Below are positions 18,486-27,055 of a DNA stretch of 64,000 nucleotides, piece after piece. Each line of letters begins with the position of its first letter. Position 1 is the first letter of the stretch. The DNA is from an uncultured Trichococcus sp. (GTDB lineage: Bacteria > Bacillota > Bacilli > Lactobacillales > Aerococcaceae), in NCBI RefSeq assembly GCF_963667775.1, contig NZ_OY764015.1:2345001-2409000 (forward strand), given 5' to 3'. Position numbers and translations under genes: made by a program. The notes below the pieces were generated by a model that did no database searches, was not told where the DNA came from, and saw only the letters and a list, made by a program, of their open reading frames with translations.

Positions 18486-19148
18486 TTAATCATCCAACAA
18501 ACTTGCGATGATGATTTCCAGTTCCACGAAGGAGTTGGCGATGCGATCTGGATTTTCCGCACGCAAAGTTTGGGGCGAACTGCCGCCCCAAGTGATGCCG
18601 ACGGTCTTTACGCCTGCCATTTTCCCCATCTGCATATCATAGATGGTATCACCGATCATGACGGTGTCTTCTTTCGCCATCGGGATTTTCTCCCAGGCAG
18701 TGAAGATGCCTTCCGGATTCGGTTTGTGCTGGTTCATATTATCCAATCCGATGACCACTTCCATCAGATCCAACAGATCCACTGCAGCAAGACTGCGCAA
18801 CAAAGCCTTGGTTGCTTTGTTGGAAATCACGCCCAGATGATGTCCGTTCCCTTTCAGCTCCATCAAGGAATCCCGCGACAGATCGTATGGTTCCAACAGC
18901 ATATTTTCATACTTCTCGTATTTGTCCCAAAAGACTTCCATCAGCTTATCCAGCTCGACCGGAGAGAGTGCATATTGCTTCAGATAGCCGATAAACTTCA
19001 CAAAATGGGGCTTTCCTCTATCCTCACGCAATTGCTCAGGGGTTGGAACGGGATAGCCGAAATGTTCAAATGTATCCATTGTAGCCATTTCGCTAATTTT
19101 ACATGTTTCTGCCAAGGTACCGTCAAAATCGAATAGTAGTAATCCCAT
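18486..19148 (-). CDS. HAD-superfamily hydrolase (phosphoglycolate phosphatase-like)
   Basis: Likely a small-molecule phosphatase. The 220 residues contain motif I LLFDFDGTLAET (nucleophile Asp near residue 7), motif II VISNKATK, and motif III/IV MIGDTIYDMQMGKMAGVKTVGITWG. A helical cap lies between motifs I and II. I start at MGLLLFDFDG, with GAAGGGAAG upstream; an extension of eight codons is possible. Substrate unknown. Faces the deaminase cluster across a shared terminator. Confidence 0.85.
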   Translation of the reverse strand: MGLLLFDFDGTLAETCKISEMATMDTFEHFGYPVPTPEQLREDRGKPHFVKFIGYLKQYALSPVELDKLMEVFWDKYEKYENMLLEPYDLSRDSLMELKGNGHHLGVISNKATKALLRSLAAVDLLDLMEVVIGLDNMNQHKPNPEGIFTAWEKIPMAKEDTVMIGDTIYDMQMGKMAGVKTVGITWGGSSPQTLRAENPDRIANSFVELEIIIASLLDD

Positions 19149-19499
19149 CTTCCATCTTCCCTTCGATCGCAAATATGAACCAGATGCGGACCATAGAGGT
19201 GACCTCTACTTTTAACGCAGCTGCTCAAAAATTCCGAATGTTCACTATAATCAAAATTATAACAAACAAAAACGACAGAATAATGAGGTTTTATTTAGAA
19301 TTTGGAAAGAAATACCTATTTTCAACCCTATAAAACCAGATATTCACGAACATTAGAAGGAAATGTAATTATGAACGTACTGATTTTGAACCTCCAATGC
19401 TTACCCGTTGTGGTCTCCATCTGTGGACAGGGGTAATTGACGGAATATCAAAATTTGCGTATGCTTTTGAGTAAATCCAGAAAGGGAGTTGGAAACGAA
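19149..19499. other. Divergent gap between the HAD and GIY-YIG genes
   Basis: AT-rich. The complement holds a TATAAT (19261-19256) that may serve the HAD gene. The plus strand holds a possible PurBox pair (19342-19386). It also holds a 21-codon open frame, 19371-19436 (MNVLILNLQC...), with AGAAGG upstream. Its stop directly precedes the GIY-YIG frame, so it could be a leader peptide or a relic. Confidence 0.4.
19342..19386. promoter_or_regulatory. Possible PurBox pair
   Basis: ATTCACGAACATT (19342-19354; 11 of 13) and AACGTACTGATTT (19374-19386; 10 of 13 but with core mismatches) at the same 19-nt spacing as the other pairs. Weaker than the others and could be chance. Confidence 0.3.
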
Positions 19500-19856
19500 A
19501 TGACACAGAGAAAAGAACTGCGACGCCAATTCGAAGAGGTGCCGATTGAAGCAGGCATCTACGAAGTACAGAATACGGAAAACCAAAAGATTTTCATCGG
19601 CAAAACCCCTAACCTGAAGACTTTGAATGGCATGAAACATATTTTGAATATGGGTGCGAACAACAACAAGGAACTCCAAGCCGATTGGAACCACTTCGGG
19701 CAGGATGCCTTCACGTTTACAATTTTGGAAGTGGTTGAAAAGAGCGAGGACCCTTCCTTCAACGAGAAGAAAGCCTTGGAACAACTGGAGGAGAAATGGC
19801 TGATCGAAAAGCAACCTTTCGGGGAGCGCGGCTACAACCGCAAACCTAAAGCATAA
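19500..19856 (+). CDS. GIY-YIG domain protein
   Basis: A 118-residue protein with a reduced GIY-YIG fold: AGIYEVQNTENQKIFIGKTPNLKT carries GIY and FIG (in place of YIG), followed by a GANNNKELQADWNHFGQDAFTFTILE stretch typical of the family. GIY-YIG proteins are often nucleases, but here the second motif is changed and only a few catalytic residues are evident, so activity is uncertain. The ATG follows GGGAG by about 12 nt; an upstream TTG in frame is less likely. Confidence 0.7.
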   Translation: MTQRKELRRQFEEVPIEAGIYEVQNTENQKIFIGKTPNLKTLNGMKHILNMGANNNKELQADWNHFGQDAFTFTILEVVEKSEDPSFNEKKALEQLEEKWLIEKQPFGERGYNRKPKA

Positions 19857-19889
19857 AGACTGGCTAACTTTCCAATAAACAGAAAATCC

Positions 19890-20060
19890 GAACTCCGGCG
19901 AGCCTAGGCTTCGCCGGAGTTCGTTCTGCATTTTTGTGCGTTCTCCGGCGAGCCTGTCTTCCCCGGAGTTGAGGTCAAAAGTTAAGTTGTCTTCCGGTGG
20001 ACGGGTCTTTCAGCGGAGCTGAGTCCGTGTTCCGCTTCGCGCTCCTCCGTCCAACGGCAC
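19890..20060. repeat. Cluster of CCGG-rich palindromes
   Basis: GAACTCCGGCGA/TTCGCCGGAGTTC (19890-19922) is a perfect hairpin that could end the GIY-YIG transcript. It is followed by further imperfect inverted repeats built on CTCCGG and CCGGAG. Similar CGGAG-based palindromes occur after gyrA (62240-62470). Confidence 0.5.
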
Positions 20061-20063
20061 TCA

Positions 20064-20106
20064 AAAAAAGAAGGGCTCTCAATTGACTCGAGAGCCCTTC
20101 TTTTTT
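20064..20106. terminator. Bidirectional terminator after thiD
   Basis: AAAAGAAGGGCTCTC (20066-20080) pairs with GAGAGCCCTTCTTTTTT. The long T-run on both strands suits the thi operon and whatever reads rightwards. Confidence 0.9.
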
Positions 20107-20899
20107 AGTTGATGCGATAAGCGTGATTGAGTGGGCCGCTGCCCTTGCCCAGATCCAGTCCGTCGCGGAGCGCGCCGGTGATGTAGGCTTTGGCTTGGCG
20201 GATGCTCGCTTCCATTCCGTGGCCTAAAGCCAGATTCGCTGCGATGGCTGAGGAAAGCGTGCAGCCGGTGCCATGCGTATTCGGGTTTTCGATCCGTTCC
20301 GACTCGAACCAACTGACTTTTCCGTCCATAAAGAGCAGATCGTCGGCGCTGTCCCTCAGATGGCCGCCCTTCAGGAGCACGCTGGTTCCCGCTGCTGAAG
20401 CGATGCGCTCCGCCGAAGCCAGCATATCCGCCTTCGTCTCGATTTTGACACCGCTCAGCACCTCTCCTTCCGGCACATTGGGGGTGATCACATCAGCCAA
20501 CGGCAACAACAGCGTCCGCAAAGCCTGGCTGGCATCGTCCTGCATCAGGCTGCTGCCGCTTGTGGCCACCATGACCGGATCCACGACGATGTTTTCTGCT
20601 TTGTATTCTGCCAGCTTCTCCGCGATGACTTTGATGATTGCGGCGTTCGACACCATGCCGATCTTCACCGCATCCGGCCGGATATCCTCAAAGACGCAAT
20701 CCAACTGCTGCGCCACAAATTCAGGCGTCACTTCCATGATTCCGGCAACCCCTGTCGTGTTCTGTGCCGTCAGCGCCGTGATCACGCTCATCCCATAGAC
20801 TTTATGCGCCATCATCGTCTTCAGGTCCGCTTGAATCCCCGCTCCGCCGCTGCTGTCAGAACCGGCGATCGTCAATACTATTTTCATGTTTTTGCTCAT
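20105..20899 (-). CDS. thiD: Hydroxymethylpyrimidine/phosphomethylpyrimidine kinase
   Basis: Phosphorylates HMP to HMP-P and HMP-PP for thiamine synthesis. About 264 residues; ribokinase-fold signatures LTIAGSDSSGGAGIQADLKT at the start, VVDPVMVATSG in the middle and the anion-hole NTHGTGCTLSSAIAANLALG near the end. The start used here (MSKNMKIV) overlaps the preceding HAD stop as ATGA; the ATG four codons later is an alternative. Last gene of the thiM-thiE-HAD-thiD operon. Confidence 0.95.
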   Translation of the reverse strand: MSKNMKIVLTIAGSDSSGGAGIQADLKTMMAHKVYGMSVITALTAQNTTGVAGIMEVTPEFVAQQLDCVFEDIRPDAVKIGMVSNAAIIKVIAEKLAEYKAENIVVDPVMVATSGSSLMQDDASQALRTLLLPLADVITPNVPEGEVLSGVKIETKADMLASAERIASAAGTSVLLKGGHLRDSADDLLFMDGKVSWFESERIENPNTHGTGCTLSSAIAANLALGHGMEASIRQAKAYITGALRDGLDLGKGSGPLNHAYRIN

Positions 20900-21537
20900 C
20901 CTTTCCAATCCGAAAATGAATAAATGTACTGCTCCGTCATCGCTTCGATGCGCTCCCTATCCTGTGCCGCCGTCTCATCATAGACGCCGACTACCCGGAA
21001 ACCGGCTGCTGTTGCCGTTTCGATGGCGTGCAGGGCATCCTCAAAGATGACGGTCTTCGTGAGGGGAGCCCCGAGATGTTCGAACGCCCGCTGAAAAATG
21101 AGCGGATTGTCTTTGCCCGCCTTTACTTCACTGCTGGTCAGGATGGTGCTGAAATATTCCCGGATGCCCAAACGCTCCAAGGCGCTCTCGGCCAAATTCC
21201 TTTCGGTCGCAGTGGCGATGCACATCTTCACATTCTGTGCCTGCAATTTCTGCAGGTATTCCGCTGTGCCGGCTTTAAGCGGGACTTCATAACGGTAAAG
21301 ATCCGCAATCAGCGTTTCAATTTCCCCAATGATTGTCTCTTCATCTTCGTGCAATCCGTAGTCCGCTCGAAAATGTTGTGCGGCTTGCTGCAGGCTCATC
21401 GTCTTCAACGCATCCTGCAATCCAGGAGCCGGCTGCAGCTTTTTCTGAAGCAAATAATTTTCTCCCAATCCTTGCCAGATCGGCATGGAATCCAGCAGCG
21501 TCCCGTCCAGATCGAAGATGGCTGCTTCCAGTTTCAT
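20896..21537 (-). CDS. HAD-superfamily hydrolase in the thiamine operon
   Basis: A 213-residue beta-phosphoglucomutase-like HAD protein with motif I AIFDLDGTLLDS, a helical cap (about 18-85), motif II CIATATERNLAE, and VIFEDALHAIETATAAGFRVVGV. It is wedged between thiE and thiD with 4-nt overlaps on both sides (ATGA), so it is made together with the thiamine salvage enzymes. A role as a phosphatase in thiamine metabolism, for example on thiamine monophosphate or HMP-P, is a reasonable inference but not shown by the sequence. Confidence 0.88.
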   Translation of the reverse strand: MKLEAAIFDLDGTLLDSMPIWQGLGENYLLQKKLQPAPGLQDALKTMSLQQAAQHFRADYGLHEDEETIIGEIETLIADLYRYEVPLKAGTAEYLQKLQAQNVKMCIATATERNLAESALERLGIREYFSTILTSSEVKAGKDNPLIFQRAFEHLGAPLTKTVIFEDALHAIETATAAGFRVVGVYDETAAQDRERIEAMTEQYIYSFSDWKG

Positions 21538-22175
21538 GGTTGCACCATCGCTTCGGCTAACGGGCGCAGCCGCTTAACGGCCGCGGTGATGTTCGGCTGC
21601 GCAAAGATGGCGGATACGACGGCAACCCCATCGATGCCGCTGCCCTTCAGGTTGGGGATATTCCCTTCAGCAATGCCTCCGATCCCCACAACGGGTATGC
21701 TCACCGCCCGGCAGATCTGCTGCAGCGTTTCGATCGATAGCGTGTTGGCATCCGGCTTCGTCGCTGTGCTGTAGATGGCACCGACGCCCAGATAATCGGC
21801 CCCGTTCCGTTCCGCCATCAGCGCCTCCTCGACGGAATGGGCAGAAACGCCCAGAATTTTTCCCTCGCCGATCCGGCTGCGGACATCTCCCGCCTGCATA
21901 TCGCTCTGTCCCACATGAACGCCATCCGCATCCAGCGCCAAGGCCACATCCACGGCATCATTGATGATGAAGGGAACGCGGTGGCGTTTGGCCACGGCCT
22001 GCAGTTCCTTGCCCAGGGAGACAAAGGCATCAAAATCCAGTTCCTTCTCGCGCAATTGCACGACGGTAACGCCCGCCTGGATGGCTTCTTCAAGCTGTTC
22101 CGCCAAGGACGCGTTCCCCAGCCATTGGCGATCGGTCACCGCGTAAAGCAGCAAATCGTTCTTATCTAGTCTCAA
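21534..22175 (-). CDS. thiE: Thiamine-phosphate synthase
   Basis: Joins HMP-PP and THZ-P to give thiamine phosphate. The 213-residue TIM barrel shows LLLYAVTDRQWL at the start, VTVVQLREKELD, PFIINDAVDVALALDADGVHVGQ and later LGVGAIYSTATKPDA and PVVGIGGI. I use a TTG start because AAGGGGG lies 8 nt upstream, giving a normal length and a 14-nt overlap with thiM; the ATG 16 codons upstream would overlap thiM by 62 nt and add an unfamiliar extension. Confidence 0.93.
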   Translation of the reverse strand: MRLDKNDLLLYAVTDRQWLGNASLAEQLEEAIQAGVTVVQLREKELDFDAFVSLGKELQAVAKRHRVPFIINDAVDVALALDADGVHVGQSDMQAGDVRSRIGEGKILGVSAHSVEEALMAERNGADYLGVGAIYSTATKPDANTLSIETLQQICRAVSIPVVGIGGIAEGNIPNLKGSGIDGVAVVSAIFAQPNITAAVKRLRPLAEAMVQP

Positions 22176-22986
22176 TTTTAGCGCCCCCTTCCAGTTTTTC
22201 GGCCGACATCTTGCTGATTTCATCGATGATGTAGCTGCGGTAGGATGAAGTCCCTGCGGCAGTGCGGATCATCCTTTCGTGAGCCAGCTCGCCGCTGACC
22301 CCCATCAGGCATACCGCTGCCGCGGTGGCATCCAGCAACTGCTCCGGGTTGGCTCCGCAATAGGCGGCAATCAATGCCGACAGCATGCAGCCGGTTCCGG
22401 ACACCTTCGCCATCTGCGGATGCCCGTTGCGGATGATGTAGGCTTTGTCCCGATCCGCAACGATGTCGATCGCTCCGGTGATCGCGACGATCGCCTCGTT
22501 CCGGTCGGCCAATCGTTTGGCGAACGCGACCGTTGCCTCGAGCGTCTCCTCGGTCACTGCATCGCTGATGTCAGCATCGACACCTTTTGTCGTGCCGCTG
22601 CCGGAATGGATCGTCTTCATTTCCGAAATGTTCCCTTTGATCACGGTGAAGGCAATGTCCTCCAGCAATCTGAAGGTCACTTCGGTCCGGAAAGGGGATG
22701 CCCCCGCGCCGACCGGATCCAAAACGACGGGATGGGCGAGCGCATTGGCTTGGCGTCCCGCCAGCAACATCGATTCCACAGCCCGGCTGTTCAGTGTTCC
22801 GATGTTCAGGTTCAGGGCGGTGCAGATGCTTGTGATTTCCGCGACTTCCTCGGGGGCATCCGCCATGATCGGCGTCCCGCCGGCAGCCAAGAGGGCATTG
22901 GCGACATCATTGACGGTGACATAATTGGTGATGCAGTGGACCAGCGGCGTCTGTCGCTGTACATTCTCGAATAGCGTTTTGAACAT
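22162..22986 (-). CDS. thiM: Hydroxyethylthiazole kinase
   Basis: Phosphorylates the thiazole alcohol for salvage into thiamine. The 274 residues contain PLVHCITNYVTVNDVANALLAAGGTPIM, VLDPVGAGASPFR, and GNISEMKTI; the nucleotide/anion region is KVSGTGCMLSALIAAY. First gene behind the TPP riboswitch, with GGAGGTA before the ATG. Together with thiE and thiD this makes a salvage rather than a full synthesis pathway. Confidence 0.96.
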   Translation of the reverse strand: MFKTLFENVQRQTPLVHCITNYVTVNDVANALLAAGGTPIMADAPEEVAEITSICTALNLNIGTLNSRAVESMLLAGRQANALAHPVVLDPVGAGASPFRTEVTFRLLEDIAFTVIKGNISEMKTIHSGSGTTKGVDADISDAVTEETLEATVAFAKRLADRNEAIVAITGAIDIVADRDKAYIIRNGHPQMAKVSGTGCMLSALIAAYCGANPEQLLDATAAAVCLMGVSGELAHERMIRTAAGTSSYRSYIIDEISKMSAEKLEGGAKIETR

Positions 22987-23017
22987 GGGATACCTCCAGA
23001 TAGTTTGTGTATTGCGA

Positions 23018-23060
23018 CAAAAAAAGCGGGAAATGTCCGAATAGGCATTTCCCGCTGAAT
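23018..23060 (-). terminator. Expression-platform terminator of the TPP riboswitch
   Basis: AGCGGGAAATG pairs with CATTTCCCGCT on the complement, followed by seven T. It lies between the TPP aptamer and thiM, as expected for transcriptional control. Confidence 0.9.
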
Positions 23061-23073
23061 AGAATCATTCAAT

Positions 23074-23166
23074 GTTATTTCCCTACGTTGGCATTATCCA
23101 AATCAGGTAATCGGTCGAAGTTGATTACTTCCTCTCAGCCTGCTGACACAAGCTCCCTTTTTTCGT
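23074..23166 (-). promoter_or_regulatory. TPP riboswitch aptamer (THI box)
   Basis: The complement carries the two conserved TPP aptamer blocks CTGAGAGG and ACCTGATTTGGATAATGCC, then AACGTAGGGAA. Flanking GGGAGCTTGTG closes P1. Established mechanism: bound thiamine pyrophosphate favours the downstream terminator and shuts off the thiM operon. Confidence 0.96.
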
Positions 23167-23289
23167 ATGTAATTGTGTAACTATCTTAACATAAGCGGCA
23201 GCCTTACTCAAGAATCATTTTTGCTGATTCTTTTTATCTTGATTGCGCATTCAGCCACTCGAAAATGTTCGCATAACTATAGTTCAATC

Positions 23290-23325
23290 TTTTAAAAAAC
23301 GAGACTATCTCAAGAAGAGACAGCA
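23290..23325 (-). terminator. mnmG terminator
   Basis: On the complement CTGTCTC pairs with GAGATAG (one wobble) around TTCTT, followed by a T-rich tract, close to the mnmG stop. Confidence 0.7.
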
Positions 23326-23333
23326 CCGGCTTC

Positions 23334-25229
23334 CTATTCTGCTGTTTTTGCGATCTTTCCTTGGGTCACGTAGACCATCAATACGGAAATATCTGCTGGG
23401 TTGACGCCGCTGATCCGGCTTGCTTGGGCAATCGTTTCCGGTTGGATCTTCTTCAGGTTCTGTTTGGCTTCGTTGGCGATTCCGTTGATCGCATCGTAAT
23501 CGATGTTCGCAGGGATGCGTTTTTCTTCCATCTTCTTCAGCTTGTCCACTTTTTCGGCGGCTTTCTTGATGTAGCCGGCGTATTTGATCTGCACTTCCAC
23601 TTGCTTGATGACCTCTTTCGGCAAGGCTTCTTCAAGCGGTGCAAAAGCAATTAGACCTTCATATTTCAGTTCCGGACGCTTCAGTAGATCCGCAAACAAA
23701 ATGCCGTCCTTCAGCGGAGCTGAGTTTTGTTCCGCAAGGAAAGCCTGCAGCTCTTCAGTCGGTTTCAGACGGGTGCTCTCGAGGCGGACGATTTCCTTTT
23801 CGACAGCCTGTTTTTTCTCCAAGAATGACTCGTAGCGTTCTTCCGTCACCAAACCGATCTCACGGCTCATCTCGGTCAAACGGAAGTCGGCATTGTCATG
23901 GCGAAGCAACAGACGGTACTCGGCGCGTGAAGTCAACAAGCGATATGGCTCCATCGTCCCTTTTGTGACCAGATCATCGATCATGACGCCGATATAACCA
24001 TCGCTCCTTTTCAGGGTAAACGGTTCTTTTCCTTGCACAGCCAATGCCGCATTGATGCCGGCGACGATGCCTTGTCCGGCAGCTTCTTCATACCCGGATG
24101 TACCGTTTGTTTGACCGGCAGTGAACAGATTTTTCACCAATTTCGTCTCCAATGAAAGTCGCAGCTGATGCGGTTTCACGACATCGTATTCGATGGCATA
24201 GCCTGTCCTCATCATTTGGGCATTTTCCATCCCCGGCACGGAACGGATCAGATCAAGCTGAACATCTTCCGGCAACGAGGTGGACAAGCCTTGTACATAG
24301 ACTTCTTCGTTTTCGCGGCCTTCCGGTTCCAGGAAGAGCTGATGGCGCGGCTTGTCGTCGAAACGGACGATTTTGTCTTCGATTGACGGGCAATAGCGGG
24401 CACCTACCCCTTCGACGATGCCGGTGAACATCGGCGCGCGGTGGAGATTATCACGGATGATTTCATGGCTTTCTGGACTCGTATAAGTCAGCCAGCAGGA
24501 TAATTGGTCCTTCAGGTAGTCTTCATCTTTGGAAAGGAAGCTGAAATGGTTCGGCTCGACATCACCGGGCTGTTCCTCGGTTTTGGAATAATCGATGGTC
24601 GAAGCCATCACCCGCGGCGGCGTTCCGGTCTTGAAGCGCGCCAATTCAAATCCCAGATCCAACAGATTTTCGGATAACTTGATGGACGGCTGCGAGTTGT
24701 TCGGTCCGGAAGAGTAAACCAAGTCCCCGATGATGATTTTCCCTCTGGAAGAGGTTCCGGCTGTGATGACGACGGCTCCAGCGCGGTAAACGGCGCCTGT
24801 GTGCGTCACTACGCCCTTGACTTCGCCGTCTTCTACGATCAGTTCCTCAACAATAGCCTGTTTCAACAAAAGATTCTCTTGTTTTTCGATCGTATATTTC
24901 ATTTGATGCGAATATTCATTCTTATCTGCTTGGGCACGCAACGCTTGGACAGCAGGTCCTTTGCCTGTGTTCAGCATGCGCATTTGGATATATGTCTTGT
25001 CGATGTTGCGCCCCATCTCGCCGCCCAATGCGTCGATTTCCCTTACGACGACACCTTTTGCGGGCCCCCCCAGAGATGGGTTACAGGGCATAAAAGCGAC
25101 CATATTCAAGTCGATTGTAGCCAACATTGTATTACATCCCATACGCGCAGCGGCAAGTGCTGCTTCGGAACCGGCATGTCCGGCTCCCACAACAATCACA
25201 TCAAAACTTCCAGCTTCAAATCTGTTCAT
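23334..25229 (-). CDS. mnmG: tRNA uridine-5-carboxymethylaminomethyl modification enzyme MnmG (GidA)
   Basis: FAD-dependent partner of MnmE in modifying U34 of several tRNAs. The 631-residue protein has the dinucleotide-binding [19 protein letters not shown] near residue 12, [20 protein letters not shown], the conserved Cys-containing [20 protein letters not shown], and [13 protein letters not shown]. It follows mnmE on the same strand with hairpin repeat D between the two. AAGGAA precedes the ATG. Confidence 0.97.
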   Translation of the reverse strand: MNRFEAGSFDVIVVGAGHAGSEAALAAARMGCNTMLATIDLNMVAFMPCNPSLGGPAKGVVVREIDALGGEMGRNIDKTYIQMRMLNTGKGPAVQALRAQADKNEYSHQMKYTIEKQENLLLKQAIVEELIVEDGEVKGVVTHTGAVYRAGAVVITAGTSSRGKIIIGDLVYSSGPNNSQPSIKLSENLLDLGFELARFKTGTPPRVMASTIDYSKTEEQPGDVEPNHFSFLSKDEDYLKDQLSCWLTYTSPESHEIIRDNLHRAPMFTGIVEGVGARYCPSIEDKIVRFDDKPRHQLFLEPEGRENEEVYVQGLSTSLPEDVQLDLIRSVPGMENAQMMRTGYAIEYDVVKPHQLRLSLETKLVKNLFTAGQTNGTSGYEEAAGQGIVAGINAALAVQGKEPFTLKRSDGYIGVMIDDLVTKGTMEPYRLLTSRAEYRLLLRHDNADFRLTEMSREIGLVTEERYESFLEKKQAVEKEIVRLESTRLKPTEELQAFLAEQNSAPLKDGILFADLLKRPELKYEGLIAFAPLEEALPKEVIKQVEVQIKYAGYIKKAAEKVDKLKKMEEKRIPANIDYDAINGIANEAKQNLKKIQPETIAQASRISGVNPADISVLMVYVTQGKIAKTAE

Positions 25230-25298
25230 TTTTCCATTCCTTCCATTATGCTATCTATTTGTTCCTAACATTCATTACGCAATTCATCATATCATTTC

Positions 25299-25418
25299 TA
25301 GTTGAGTTCTGATTCGCAGATACCGCTCCCGTTTCCCACCCAGCGAAGTGAACAAAAGAAGTTCACTTCGCTGGGTGCTCCAACGTCCGGGTATCTAAAC
25401 GCGAATCATCACATCCTG
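25299..25418 (-). repeat. Nested-hairpin repeat element, copy D
   Basis: Nearly identical to copy C at 6.9 kb: outer GATTCGC (25311-25317)/GCGAATC (25401-25407), then GATACC/GGGTATC, inner CACCCAGCG/CGCTGGGTG and GTGAAC/GTTCAC. It starts directly at the mnmE stop codon and lies between mnmE and mnmG. A plus-strand frame that crosses it is interrupted differently in the two copies and looks non-coding. Confidence 0.85.
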
Positions 25419-26810
25419 TTATTTCCCCAGACAGAATTGTGTGAAGAGTTGGGTGAGGAGTTCGTCCTGGACGCTGTCGCCGGTGATTTCTCCAAGTAGG
25501 TCCCAGCAACGGGTGAAATCGATCTGGACGAGGTCGATCGGCATGCCCGATTCGATGCCGCTCAGCACTTCATCCAGCGAATCCATCGCATCGTTCAAGA
25601 GCGCGATATGGCGGACGTTGGATACATAGGTTGCATCCTTCTCGCCGGTTTCCCCGGAGAAGAACATCTTCGTGATCTGTTTCTCGAGTTGTTCCAGTCC
25701 GGTTTCGCTCAGCATTGATGTTTCGATGATTCTTTCAGGATCGCTCCAAGGTTCCAGCTCACCGGTCGTCATCTTCGCTTCCAGATCCATTTTGTTCATC
25801 AGGATGATGCGGTTCATGTCCTTTGTGTCTTCCAAAAGCTGTTTGTCTTCTTCCGTCAGCCCTTCGTTCTGGTTGATCAGCAGCAGAATCAGATCGGCTT
25901 CGGCCAAGGCTTTCCGGCTGCGTTCGACTCCGATTTTTTCCACGACATCCTCCGTTTCGCGGATACCGGCTGTATCGATCAGCTTCAATGGAACGCCTCT
26001 GACGTTCACGTATTCCTCGATCGTATCGCGGGTTGTGCCGGCGATATCCGTCACGATGGCTTTCTCTTCACGCAACAGGCGGTTCAGCAGACTGGATTTG
26101 CCTACATTCGGGCGGCCGATGATGGCTGTCTGAAGGCCTTCGCGCAGGATTTTTCCCTGCTTGGCGGTATCCAACAGATGCTGGATGTGTCCGCGCACTT
26201 CAATGGTGCGTTCTTTCAAGAGCTTTGTCGTCACTTCCTCGACGTCATCGTATTCCGGGTAGTCGATGTTCACTTCGACCTCAGCCAATGTGTTCAGGAT
26301 GATCTGACGGATATCCCGGATCATGCCGGATAATTTGCCGTCCAACTGATGCAGGGCCACGTTCATCGCGCGATCGGTTTTGGCACGGATCAAGTCCATG
26401 ACCGCTTCGGCCTGCGACAGATCAATCCGGCCGTTCAGGAAGGCGCGCTTTGTGAATTCCCCGGGCTCCGCCATGCGGGCACCGTTCTGGAGAATCGTCT
26501 GCAGAATCCGGTTGACGCTCACGACACCGCCGTGGCAGTTGATCTCCACGACATCTTCGCGGGTGAAAGTCTTCGGTCCGTGCATGACGGAAACCATGAC
26601 CTCGTCGATCATATCGCCTGTGCGCGGATCATAAAGGTGACCGTAATTGATGGTATGTGTGGCGACGTCAGTCAAGTGCTTCGTCCCGGCTCGGTATAAG
26701 GCATCGGCTATCTGGATTGCCTGATCGCCGCTCAAACGTACAATTCCGATGGCCCCTTCTCCAGGCGGCGTCGAAATGGCGGCGATGGTATCAAATTCAT
26801 TTGTAATCAT
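25419..26810 (-). CDS. mnmE: tRNA modification GTPase MnmE (TrmE)
   Basis: GTPase that, with MnmG, modifies U34 of tRNA. The 463 residues comprise an N-terminal folate-binding domain ([21 protein letters not shown]), a helical domain, and an inserted G domain with [31 protein letters not shown] and NKMD. The protein ends FCLGK, the conserved C-terminal cysteine motif. AAAGGA lies 9 nt before the ATG. Confidence 0.97.
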   Translation of the reverse strand: MITNEFDTIAAISTPPGEGAIGIVRLSGDQAIQIADALYRAGTKHLTDVATHTINYGHLYDPRTGDMIDEVMVSVMHGPKTFTREDVVEINCHGGVVSVNRILQTILQNGARMAEPGEFTKRAFLNGRIDLSQAEAVMDLIRAKTDRAMNVALHQLDGKLSGMIRDIRQIILNTLAEVEVNIDYPEYDDVEEVTTKLLKERTIEVRGHIQHLLDTAKQGKILREGLQTAIIGRPNVGKSSLLNRLLREEKAIVTDIAGTTRDTIEEYVNVRGVPLKLIDTAGIRETEDVVEKIGVERSRKALAEADLILLLINQNEGLTEEDKQLLEDTKDMNRIILMNKMDLEAKMTTGELEPWSDPERIIETSMLSETGLEQLEKQITKMFFSGETGEKDATYVSNVRHIALLNDAMDSLDEVLSGIESGMPIDLVQIDFTRCWDLLGEITGDSVQDELLTQLFTQFCLGK

Positions 26811-26844
26811 TCATTATCGTCCTTTCTTGGTCGTTTCAGCGTAC

Positions 26845-26893
26845 AAAAAAAGCGCCCACTCCTCCCCTTCGTTCAAGCGGGAGGAAAAGCACT
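26845..26893 (-). terminator. Terminator upstream of mnmE
   Basis: On the complement AGTGC...CCTCCC pairs with GGGAGG...GCGCT, followed by seven T. It probably ends the oxidoreductase transcript that comes from the right; no promoter for mnmE was identified with confidence. Confidence 0.7.
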
Positions 26894-27055
26894 TTGACTG
26901 CAGTTCACTTTGGATATTCTTTTCAGCTTACTTTAAATAGATTTCTAGCCGATTATACAAGCAATGCGGGCGCAATGCAAGCATTTGACGGATGTTTTTT
27001 CATTTCATCATCAGATACAAAGCTCCGCCCGCCAACAGGAGGATGCTGTTGCGGA

